Part shown: piece by piece, positions 25,380 to 31,698 of the stretch
How the letters are laid out: the number at the start of each line of letters is the position of its first letter
How positions within the stretch are numbered: position 1 is the first letter of the stretch
DNA from: a virus
DNA length: 36,131 bases
IMG/VR virus record: IMGVR_UViG_3300021375_000085
Coordinates: 1 to 36,131 of that record
Direction: 5' to 3' (one strand)
Made by a program: the position numbers and the translations under genes
The notes under the pieces: model-generated
The model's database searches: none
What the model was told of the DNA's origin: nothing
The model's input: only the letters and a program-made list of their open reading frames with translations

Positions 25380-27146
25380 CTATCCGTCACATGCTAAACA
25401 ATCTTCACTCATAGCTTGCTGTGCAATATCTCCACGTAAAACAGATTCTGTTCTAGTATAGTATAAGGTTTTAACACCTTTTTTCCAAGCTTCAAAATGT
25501 ACTTTGTTAATCCATTTAGGTGTTGCCTCTGATGGAAAAGCTAAATTTAAACTAACAGCTTGATCTATATATTGCTGACGTATACCAGCTTGATTAACTA
25601 GCTCTAGTTGATTAATTTCTTTAAATGTTTTAAACACATCCTTAACTTTATCATAACCAGTAGAATCTACTTCTTCTTGTTCTGATAACTTAACTAACTT
25701 CCTATTAACATAACCCCAGCCATCAAGCTCTGGTATATCTTGAACACTACCGCCATCAGCTAGTATCTTGTTCCAAGTTTCATTATTGTTAATATTGATT
25801 TTTCTTAATACCTTTATTAACTCTTTGTTTTTCCTAATGAACGTACCCTTCGCACTTTGTTCAGTGAATACATTAGCGGCCCAAGGCTCAATGCCAGGGC
25901 TAACATTACCACTAAGCTTACTGTTAGAAACGGTAGGAGCAATAGCACGAAGATGAGTGTTACGCATACCCGTTCCAGCACACCATAAAGGTTCACCATA
26001 AATCTCAGCAAGATCTCTGGAAGCTCTTTCACTTTCGATTTTAATTTGGCTAAAAATCTTCCTAGTTTCAAACTGAGATTGTAAGCCTTCAAAAGGTATT
26101 CCTCTTTCTTGGAGGTATGTGTGCCATCCAAGGACTCCCAAGCCCAAAGCACGCCCTTTATTTGCTGATCTAACACTATTTTCGAAACCTCGAAGCCCTT
26201 TGGCGCGTTGAATAAATTCTTCCATAACCCCATCAAGAAAGTATATTGAGTCATATATAAGGTTAGTATCTTTCCATTCTTCATATTTTGCTAAATTTAA
26301 TGATGATAAGCAGCAAACAAAGCTGTGCGACTCATCTGTATGTAATGCGATTTCTGAACATATATTTGTCATATGAACTTTTAAACCATTTTCTTTGTAT
26401 GCTTTTGGATTTGATTTGTTAACATTCCCTTTAAACATGACATACGGTTCTCCAGTTGCTTTTCGTTTTCTAAGAAGTTTACTCCATCTATTTCTAGCGT
26501 CCGCATCTCCTTGTTCAAGACGTCGCATAAACTTATCACCAACAACTGCGCACTGATGTAAATTAAGCGATTGTCTGTTAACATCTCCTTTCGGTTCTCG
26601 TATTTCAAGCCACTCTTCAAAATCATCATGCTCAATGTTGATGTTAACGCTTGCAGCTCCTCTTCGAACTGATCCTTGATTTGTTGCAAGGATTGTTGAG
26701 TCATATATTTTGCAGAATGGTACGACTCCATCTGATGTTCCATTTCCTGTAATTTTAGCGCCAGCGGGTCTAATCATATTAACTCCGACGCCAACTCCAC
26801 CGCCGTGCTTAGCGAGTAGCATCATCTCTAAATTCTTTTGTCCTATGTCTTGGATGCTATCAGCCACATCAATCCCGAAACAGCTAATAGGCAAACCCCG
26901 ATCAGTACCTGTATTAGATAGTACTGGGCTAGCGAGACATAGCCAGCCATTCCATATGTATTCGAAGAAAGTTTGCGCCATTTCCGGCTTATATAATCTA
27001 CGAGCAACTGTTTTAGCAACCCGAAGGTAAGCTTCTCTCGGCGACTCTCCGTCGAATAAATATCCCCCGGATATAGTCTTCTTGTATACGTCCGTATCAC
27101 CCCACGTAGGGTAATCTTCACCTTTGATCCATTCATTATTCCACAT
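25380..27146 (-). CDS. nrdA: Ribonucleotide reductase class I, large (catalytic) subunit
   Basis: This 588-aa protein reduces ribonucleoside diphosphates to deoxy forms with its NrdB partner. Key residues are visible: redox Cys C89 (PISCFG) and its likely partner in SFVCC (278/279); the active-site triad N261-C263-E265 (TNICSEI); radical-transfer tyrosines Y562/Y563 (YYTRTES); and the C-terminal re-reduction pair C583/C586 (DCLACDG). Compared with the about 760-aa E. coli protein, the N-terminal ATP-cone is absent, so dATP feedback inhibition is probably missing. It is the last gene of the leftward operon; its start overlaps the 68-aa gene by 11 nt. nrdB lies four genes upstream in transcription order. 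Confidence 0.95.
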   Translation of the reverse strand: MWNNEWIKGEDYPTWGDTDVYKKTISGGYLFDGESPREAYLRVAKTVARRLYKPEMAQTFFEYIWNGWLCLASPVLSNTGTDRGLPISCFGIDVADSIQDIGQKNLEMMLLAKHGGGVGVGVNMIRPAGAKITGNGTSDGVVPFCKIYDSTILATNQGSVRRGAASVNINIEHDDFEEWLEIREPKGDVNRQSLNLHQCAVVGDKFMRRLEQGDADARNRWSKLLRKRKATGEPYVMFKGNVNKSNPKAYKENGLKVHMTNICSEIALHTDESHSFVCCLSSLNLAKYEEWKDTNLIYDSIYFLDGVMEEFIQRAKGLRGFENSVRSANKGRALGLGVLGWHTYLQERGIPFEGLQSQFETRKIFSQIKIESERASRDLAEIYGEPLWCAGTGMRNTHLRAIAPTVSNSKLSGNVSPGIEPWAANVFTEQSAKGTFIRKNKELIKVLRKININNNETWNKILADGGSVQDIPELDGWGYVNRKLVKLSEQEEVDSTGYDKVKDVFKTFKEINQLELVNQAGIRQQYIDQAVSLNLAFPSEATPKWINKVHFEAWKKGVKTLYYTRTESVLRGDIAQQAMSEDCLACDG

Positions 27147-27342
27147 TTGTATTATTTGTATTTGATGTTATTGTCCAAGAAGGTTGTTCGTAAGGTCTGT
27201 AAGTCCAGTCAGGATAATATGGCACGGGTATAAAAGTTGTACCCGCTGTTTTATTAATTGCGTCCAAAAGTAAATGCGCTTCCCCTCTTGTTATATGATC
27301 TTCTTTGTATAATTCTAAAATTAAATCTCTTGCTGTTTTCAT
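27136..27342 (-). CDS. Small hypothetical protein before NrdA
   Basis: This 68-aa protein is not recognised. Residues 1-35 form a helical, mildly amphipathic segment (RDLILELYKEDHITRGEAHL) of the kind seen in small helix-turn-helix or dimerising proteins. The rest is Pro/Tyr/Thr-rich and probably extended (PVPYYPDWTYRPYEQPSW). It overlaps the upstream 116-aa gene by four bases (ATGA) and NrdA by 11, which suggests coupled translation and supports it being real. Confidence 0.6.
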   Translation of the reverse strand: MKTARDLILELYKEDHITRGEAHLLLDAINKTAGTTFIPVPYYPDWTYRPYEQPSWTITSNTNNTNVE

Positions 27343-27689
27343 TGTGATAAATATAATATTATGTAAGCTATCGCTACGTTTAAATTAACTGCCACTAAGT
27401 TCCATTGTTTTGCTACGAATACTTGCGGTATAGATAATACACCAGCTATAATATATGTAACAACTCCAACGGTTTCTGGTAACAAATGGGGAGACGTCAT
27501 CATAAACGCCGTCCCCATATATCCTAGTCTATTAGCAATTCTTTCTGTAGCTGTTAGACGTCTGTTGTGTACTAAGTGTCTAAGAAATCTTTGCTTAAAC
27601 CTATACTCGCATTTTTTACATGTCCTTTTATTGCTCGTCAGGAATTTCGAGTTTGGTTTCTCCTTTCGACACTTGTTGCATTTCTTCAT
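27339..27689 (-). CDS. Zinc-ribbon plus membrane protein
   Basis: This 116-aa protein joins two unlike parts. Residues 4-27 hold two CxxC pairs (C4/C7 and C24/C27) in a Lys-rich context, as in the zinc ribbon at the front of some phage HNH nucleases. Residues 52-115 are two or three hydrophobic helices (GVVTYIIAGVLSIPQVFVA, then VNLNVAIAYIILYLS). Membrane anchoring with a cytoplasmic zinc-binding head would be one reading. Its start lies inside the upstream coiled-coil gene, with a 62-nt overlap in another frame. Function is unknown. Confidence 0.55.
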   Translation of the reverse strand: MKKCNKCRKEKPNSKFLTSNKRTCKKCEYRFKQRFLRHLVHNRRLTATERIANRLGYMGTAFMMTSPHLLPETVGVVTYIIAGVLSIPQVFVAKQWNLVAVNLNVAIAYIILYLSQ

Positions 27690-27870
27690 TTTCTTTCTTT
27701 AACTTTTCAACAGCTTCTTCATAACCTGGTAAATTCTTTGTTAAAGAATAATTACCAAGTGTCATTGTTTTTAAGTTGTCCATTTCGTTTATTAATTGCT
27801 GTAATACATTTGTAACAGCAGCCATACGTTTTTCTAGGTTATCAACTCTACTTTGTTTTTGTCCTTTCAT
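27628..27870 (-). CDS. Small coiled-coil protein after NrdB
   Basis: This 80-aa protein is almost entirely predicted helix: heptad-like leucines and isoleucines in residues 8-36 (VDNLEKRMAAVTNVLQQLI), then a Glu/Lys-rich helix (48-65). No enzymatic motif is present. It starts 38 nt after the NrdB stop and overlaps the next gene by 62 nt. It could be a small regulatory or scaffold protein. Function is unknown. Confidence 0.55.
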   Translation of the reverse strand: MKGQKQSRVDNLEKRMAAVTNVLQQLINEMDNLKTMTLGNYSLTKNLPGYEEAVEKLKKENEEMQQVSKGETKLEIPDEQ

Positions 27871-27908
27871 ATAAGTCTTTTTCTATTTCTTCACGTGTTA
27901 ATTTTAAA

Positions 27909-28877
27909 TTACCAAATATCCTCGAAGTCCTCTCCTTCACCAGCTTTCGAGTAATCTGTCGGCCTAATCGCGAAAAAATCAGTATGAGTGACCCCGCCGG
28001 TAAGATGATAGAACCAATCAAGATTAGCCGCTGCCACCTTGTCATATTTGAAATGCGATTCCAAATCTTTATATCCAAGTTCAACCAGTTTTTCATTTGT
28101 TCTTTTCTTTATAAAATGTTTAAGATCATTAGCTTTGATGCCTTCAATGTCACCCATTTCAAACATCTTATCGATATATTTAGTCTCTAGATTAATCATA
28201 GTTTCAGCTGCATCAATAATATCTTTTTTACAAAGATCTTTTAATTGATTGTTTTCAGCACACATATCACGGAATAGCTTGCATCCCATTTTACTGTGTA
28301 ATGATTCATCTCTTACACTCCATTTCATTTGCTGACCAATACCCTTAAGTAGATTACGCAACTGAAAAGAATAAAGTACTGCAAATGCAGAATATAAAGA
28401 TACTCCTTCTGCGAAAGCTGAAAAGATAGCAAGTGACTTACCAATACCAATAGATGAGGTACCATTATAAGCAACAAGATTATTAAATCTATCGCTAGTA
28501 GCCGGCTCGTGTAAAAATGCTTCATAATCTTCTAATCCTAAAGTTTCGTTTAAATAACTATAAGCAACCGCATGTATTGTTTCTTGCGAACCAAACATCA
28601 TTGCCATTTGTTGTATCTCATGTTTTGGAAACCAACCAACAACTTTTTGTGTCCAGTAATCTGAAACAGCACACTCAGTTTGTGCAAAACCTAGTAGTAT
28701 ATTTCCTACTAAGTTTTTTTCTTCAGCTGTAAGTCTTTCGTTCCAATCTTTGATGTCACTTTGCATTGATATTTCAGTGTGTAACCAAAACGCTTGTGCT
28801 TGCTTTAACCACCCTTCAGTATAGTACTCTGGATATTCAAACGGTTTGTACGCTATGCGCTCATCAAATAATCCCAT
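27909..28877 (-). CDS. nrdB: Ribonucleotide reductase class I, small (radical) subunit
   Basis: This 322-aa protein is a di-iron ferritin-like subunit that generates the radical for NrdA. The ligand set reads E68, E99, H102, E157, E191 and H194, with spacing like E. coli NrdB (31 residues between the first two, 34 between the fourth and fifth); the first ligand is Glu instead of Asp. The radical tyrosine is kept (Y106 in ETIHAVAY), so this is a tyrosyl-radical type and not the Phe-substituted class Ic. The acidic C-terminus (GEDFEDIW) would dock on NrdA. Its start overlaps the upstream 53-aa gene by one base. Confidence 0.95.
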   Translation of the reverse strand: MGLFDERIAYKPFEYPEYYTEGWLKQAQAFWLHTEISMQSDIKDWNERLTAEEKNLVGNILLGFAQTECAVSDYWTQKVVGWFPKHEIQQMAMMFGSQETIHAVAYSYLNETLGLEDYEAFLHEPATSDRFNNLVAYNGTSSIGIGKSLAIFSAFAEGVSLYSAFAVLYSFQLRNLLKGIGQQMKWSVRDESLHSKMGCKLFRDMCAENNQLKDLCKKDIIDAAETMINLETKYIDKMFEMGDIEGIKANDLKHFIKKRTNEKLVELGYKDLESHFKYDKVAAANLDWFYHLTGGVTHTDFFAIRPTDYSKAGEGEDFEDIW

Positions 28878-29038
28878 TATTTATCTATTTCAATTGCCAA
28901 ATCTATAAACGGTAAATAAAATACATGTGTCGTAAAGTCTTCCTCGTGATAACTTCTCATACCGAACAATATACCTGGATATAATCCAATTGATACTGAC
29001 CAGCCTTTAACGCCCTTGTCCTCTATATTTTTTGACAT
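28877..29038 (-). CDS. 53-aa small protein coupled to NrdB
   Basis: This gene ends in a TAATG overlap with the nrdB start. The 53-residue product contains WSVSIGLYPGILFGMRSY and HVFYLPFIDLAIEI, two hydrophobic beta-like stretches around an acidic turn (HEEDFTTH). I recall near-identical small proteins in marine phages, which supports it being real, but no function is known to me. Its first 32 nt overlap the 46-aa gene upstream in a different frame. Confidence 0.6.
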   Translation of the reverse strand: MSKNIEDKGVKGWSVSIGLYPGILFGMRSYHEEDFTTHVFYLPFIDLAIEIDK

Positions 29039-29147
29039 AATTTTTACTTTGTTTTATTTTACTTGACTTAGACTTAGCGTGTACACCAGGTCTTTTTGTT
29101 TTAGACTTTTCAGTAAAAGTCACTAAATTCATTTTTGCTTTAGCCAT
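29007..29147 (-). CDS. 46-aa very basic small protein
   Basis: The product is strongly basic: about 15 Lys/Arg in 46 residues, including EKSKTKRPGVHAKSKSSK and a YRGQGR end. Such proteins often bind nucleic acid or ribosomes. The KRPGVHAKSKSSK motif and the YRGQG end are ones I recall in marine phage genomes beside RNR genes. It overlaps the upstream gene by 8 nt and the downstream gene by 32 nt. Confidence 0.6.
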   Translation of the reverse strand: MAKAKMNLVTFTEKSKTKRPGVHAKSKSSKIKQSKNYVKKYRGQGR

Positions 29148-29313
29148 AACACTTTATGTTATATTTATCTTGTATTTCAACAAGCTCTATGTATTTAACT
29201 TTGCCTCGTACTTCCCAACTCCATTTAATAAACTTTTCAATCTGTCGTTCGGCATACTTTTGTCTTGCTATCCTTTTTGTTTGCTGAGGATCAACTGAAC
29301 GGTTCTGTCGCAT
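29140..29313 (-). CDS. 57-aa small protein overlapping the endonuclease gene
   Basis: The start ATG at 29313 lies inside the end of the endonuclease gene (46-nt overlap). The product reads as a basic helix (RIARQKYAERQIEKFIKWSW) followed by a beta-like half (VKYIELVEIQDKYNIKCYG). Because the second half lies outside the nuclease gene and still reads as sensible protein to a stop that overlaps the next ATG, it is likely real. The exact start is uncertain because no leader is visible. Function is unknown. Confidence 0.5.
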   Translation of the reverse strand: MRQNRSVDPQQTKRIARQKYAERQIEKFIKWSWEVRGKVKYIELVEIQDKYNIKCYG

Positions 29314-29729
29314 TCTGCTTGATTTTGTGGTTTATATAATGTATAATTAGGAAATTGTCTCATAACTAATTGTTTGAATAATTTCCAACGCATTGGAAAA
29401 GATTCGTTAGCTCTACCTTTTGTTTCAATTATAAAATCATCACCAATGAAATCAGGTGTATACTTTATAGGTAATATTCTTTTACTACCTCTATTTGTAT
29501 AATCACCTTTTCCATTAGCTTGTCTTTCATAACATTCATTTTCAAAATGAAAACCATTTAATAAAACAAAAGTTTCTCCTTCATACTTAGCTTTTATTTT
29601 AGCTTTCTTTAAAGCCATATACATATAACGTTCAAGACCAGAAGCAAAGTTAATACCATCGTATGTTATCTTCTTTGCTTGTACTGGCCCACGTTTTTTT
29701 GGCTTTCTTTTATAAGGTTTCTTCATCAT
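29268..29729 (-). CDS. PD-(D/E)XK nuclease, T7 endonuclease I-like
   Basis: This 153-aa protein has a Lys/Arg-rich N-terminus, an early Glu (E33 in SGLERYMY) and the catalytic core D93 with E102 and K104 (TPDF, then IETKG). That order and the nine- then two-residue spacing resemble T7 gp3 endonuclease I (D55, E65, K67), which cuts Holliday junctions and branched DNA and helps degrade host DNA. DUF1064-type nucleases are the alternative. It begins 20 nt inside the preceding MazG-like gene and would process replication and recombination intermediates made by the ERF/exonuclease pair. Confidence 0.75.
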   Translation of the reverse strand: MMKKPYKRKPKKRGPVQAKKITYDGINFASGLERYMYMALKKAKIKAKYEGETFVLLNGFHFENECYERQANGKGDYTNRGSKRILPIKYTPDFIGDDFIIETKGRANESFPMRWKLFKQLVMRQFPNYTLYKPQNQAECDRTVQLILSKQKG

Positions 29730-30033
29730 AAACTTCGATATTTTTCAAAGAATCGTAATGATCTCCGTCATTACCGTTTTGGCCTATAATGTTCATGCGT
29801 CTTAACAGAACATCTTCAACCTCGTCGGCTAGACAACGCTTAGCAGCCTCTATGTATAGCAAAGCATCCATTAGTTCTTCTTGAACATCTACTAAAAATC
29901 TATTAAGATCTTTTTCTTGACCTTCAATTTCTTGCATCATAGTAGCTCCATATTTTTTTTGACCTACTAAGCTACGTTCGTCCATTTTAGCTAGTACTTG
30001 TTGTACAATTTTATCTTTAGTTTTAATCTTCAT
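29710..30033 (-). CDS. MazG-like NTP pyrophosphohydrolase (short form)
   Basis: This 107-aa protein is helical and contains GQKKYGATMM near residue 25 and LNRFLVDVQEELMDALLYIE (43-62). The QEEL-xx-A-xx-Y core and the KYG element match all-alpha NTP pyrophosphohydrolases found in many phages. These hydrolyse non-canonical or surplus (d)NTPs to monophosphates. The C-terminal 30 residues are acidic and probably unstructured. It overlaps both neighbours (11 and 20 nt). With RNR, the ThyA homologue and the adjacent MazG fusion it suggests an active dNTP-remodelling module. Confidence 0.65.
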   Translation of the reverse strand: MKIKTKDKIVQQVLAKMDERSLVGQKKYGATMMQEIEGQEKDLNRFLVDVQEELMDALLYIEAAKRCLADEVEDVLLRRMNIIGQNGNDGDHYDSLKNIEVYDEETL

Positions 30034-30802
30034 CTTTTACAAATGTTCCGTTAATCATTTTACCTGTTCTTTTGTTTATAATATCATAAGCAGACGCTAT
30101 ACAGTCTTCAATATAATAACCTTTTAAATGTGCTAAGTTTGTTAAAACAACAACTATATCACCGATAGCATCAACAACTTCAGGTTCATCTTTTTTAAGT
30201 AAAGCTTTAGCTAACTCACCAGCTTCTTCTTGAAGTTTAACATATTGAGTCATCGGATCACCTTTGTCGTATAAACCCCTATTTTCTGCCCACTCTCTAA
30301 TGTTTTCAAAAACAGTCATTGTTTTTAAACCAGCTATAGGTTTACTAGCATTTGTTGGATTAAAAAAGGCTTCATAAAAAGCCTTGTTATAAATGTAGCT
30401 TCGATTGTCGTTATACATCGAGGTTTTAGCGTTAGACATAATCCACTTAATATTATCGTTTGTAATTTCAAACTCATACCCTTGTGGTGTTTGCCATTTT
30501 AATCCTACATTATCAGCAAGATGTCCTTTTAATTTATTAATAGGAACAGGAAACGTACTTGTTTGTTCTGTTGGGTTTATTTTCATATTTGATTTAAATA
30601 AATTTTTATAAAGTGTTCTATCTTTTTTATAGCCATAAGACTGTTGAAGTTCTATTTCGCGGTCTGATATATAATCTATATCGTCTGACTGCTCAAGAAC
30701 TTCGTACTCACCCTCCTTATAGCCTTGTATAAGGGTTACTCTGGTATTAAGATTACGTGTTACACCGATTTTTTTACCCGGTATGTGATATAAATAATAC
30801 AT
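30023..30802 (-). CDS. GIY-YIG-like domain fused to MazG pyrophosphohydrolase
   Basis: I place the start at the ATG at 30802, 5 nt after the upstream stop and behind a TTTAATTAT leader; an ATG at 30868 would add 22 residues lying inside the ThyA gene. The 259-aa product has three parts. Residues 1-65 (MYYLYHIPGKKIGVTRNLNTR and DREIELQQSYG) show the Tyr, Arg and Glu pattern of GIY-YIG nucleases. Residues 70-155 are a linker region with IKWIMSNAKTSMY. Residues 160-259 are a MazG domain: KLQEEAGELAKALLKK, then VVDAIGDIVVVL (EExxE and ExxD ligands of Mg). MazG hydrolyses NTPs or (p)ppGpp; the N-terminal part may be catalytically degenerate. Confidence 0.7.
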   Translation of the reverse strand: MYYLYHIPGKKIGVTRNLNTRVTLIQGYKEGEYEVLEQSDDIDYISDREIELQQSYGYKKDRTLYKNLFKSNMKINPTEQTSTFPVPINKLKGHLADNVGLKWQTPQGYEFEITNDNIKWIMSNAKTSMYNDNRSYIYNKAFYEAFFNPTNASKPIAGLKTMTVFENIREWAENRGLYDKGDPMTQYVKLQEEAGELAKALLKKDEPEVVDAIGDIVVVLTNLAHLKGYYIEDCIASAYDIINKRTGKMINGTFVKDED

Positions 30803-30806
30803 ATAA

Positions 30807-31457
30807 TTAAATTTTATTGTTATATAAGTGCATGTTATGCGCGTGATGATAATACCAACCCGTGTCAATAGACAGCCTGTCTGCGATCATCTCTTGCAAT
30901 GATGCAAATTGATACTGATCGTTGCAGAAACCGTACCATAAATCATTAGAACGCATATAGACGGACATACAAAGCTTATTGTTTAATATAGTAAACTGAA
31001 TAGCATACGTACAAGGTGTATCTTTTTTATACGATGGCCATTCTTTAGCGTCGTATATACTTATAGCTGCGTGTCGTGTTTCTGGGTTATCTTTAAGCTT
31101 AGCGACAACATAATCTATTTGATCGTGTCGTTTCCACTGATAACCGTAATTAGAATTAACTTCACCATTTTCGTCAGCCATCATTTCCCATATAAGAGGT
31201 ATGCTTCCGTATAACTCACCAAGCTTGCTAATTCTAGGATCACCAGATAAATACCATTGCCATTCAGCTTCAGCATATTTTTGATTCCATTTTCTATTTT
31301 TAGATCTTATAATTTTATCAGAAGGATTTTCCATATAAAACCCTACATTAAACAAAGCTACAGTGTCACTAAATTTTACACCTGTTTTAATAAGAGCATC
31401 GTGTAAATAATCGAAAGCTTCATTAGCGTTTTTAAATGTTCTGTTTGTATCTGTCAT
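30807..31457 (-). CDS. Thymidylate synthase-fold enzyme, possible dCMP-type
   Basis: The 216-aa product from the ATG at 31457 has the ThyA layout: E65 in AEWQWYL, W90 in LIWEMMADENG, nucleophile C149 in DTPCTY, phosphate-site R169-S-N-D, and HLY near the end. Longer starts exist (ATG 31478, TTG 31496), but they add only non-conserved residues inside the upstream gene. In a gap-free alignment to E. coli ThyA from RSxD onward, N177, which reads the uracil ring, becomes D180. T4 dCMP hydroxymethylase carries Asp there, so this may act on dCMP. N179 next to it could substitute with a one-residue shift, so plain dTMP synthesis is not excluded. Confidence 0.8.
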   Translation of the reverse strand: MTDTNRTFKNANEAFDYLHDALIKTGVKFSDTVALFNVGFYMENPSDKIIRSKNRKWNQKYAEAEWQWYLSGDPRISKLGELYGSIPLIWEMMADENGEVNSNYGYQWKRHDQIDYVVAKLKDNPETRHAAISIYDAKEWPSYKKDTPCTYAIQFTILNNKLCMSVYMRSNDLWYGFCNDQYQFASLQEMIADRLSIDTGWYYHHAHNMHLYNNKI

Positions 31458-31698
31458 AATAGTATTTACAATATTCATATAGTTTCTCCCACACAAGTCC
31501 TTCTATAAACGTGTTAGGGGATTTGTTAGTTTTACCGTTGATTGTTATTTCAATCCACCACAAACCTTCTTCTTTTGCTTTTGGTGATATTTTTATATTA
31601 TTTCTAACACACCAAATATAAGCTTCAGTTTCTTCTTGTGTTGGATTATACTCGCCCATGTACCAACCGGTTTTCTTTTTATTCCAAGCAGCCGCCAT
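31432..31698 (-). CDS. 88-aa hypothetical protein between primase-helicase and ThyA homologue
   Basis: Not recognised. The product has an aromatic-rich N-terminus (KKTGWYMGEYNPTQEE), a central strand-rich part (LWWIEITINGKTNKSPN) and a Tyr-rich helix at the end (YEYCKYYYDRYK). Trp and Tyr make up an unusually large share. It starts one base after the primase-helicase stop and overlaps the ThyA homologue by 26 nt, so it is probably translated with it. Confidence 0.6.
   Translation of the reverse strand: MAAAWNKKKTGWYMGEYNPTQEETEAYIWCVRNNIKISPKAKEEGLWWIEITINGKTNKSPNTFIEGLVWEKLYEYCKYYYDRYKQNI

Noticed and set aside
25817-26743. 155-aa and 120-aa minus-strand frames
   Set aside because: Both lie wholly inside nrdA in another frame; nrdA has all catalytic motifs and these products show no family features.
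27848-28096. 82-aa minus-strand frame overlapping the 3' end of nrdB, with a hydrophobic stretch
   Set aside because: 188 of its 249 nt lie inside nrdB, whose product is certain. Only the last 20 codons (LTREEIEKDLYERTKTK) lie outside and look coding, but no ATG, GTG or TTG starts near them.
30803-30868. Upstream start adding 22 residues to the GIY-YIG/MazG protein
   Set aside because: The added part overlaps the end of the ThyA homologue and reads as low-quality protein; the ATG at 30802 has an AT leader and begins exactly at the conserved domain.
31458-31496. TTG start giving a 229-aa ThyA homologue
   Set aside because: The extra 13 residues lie in the upstream gene and precede the conserved ThyA start; an ATG choice is simpler. 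An ATG at 31478 remains possible.
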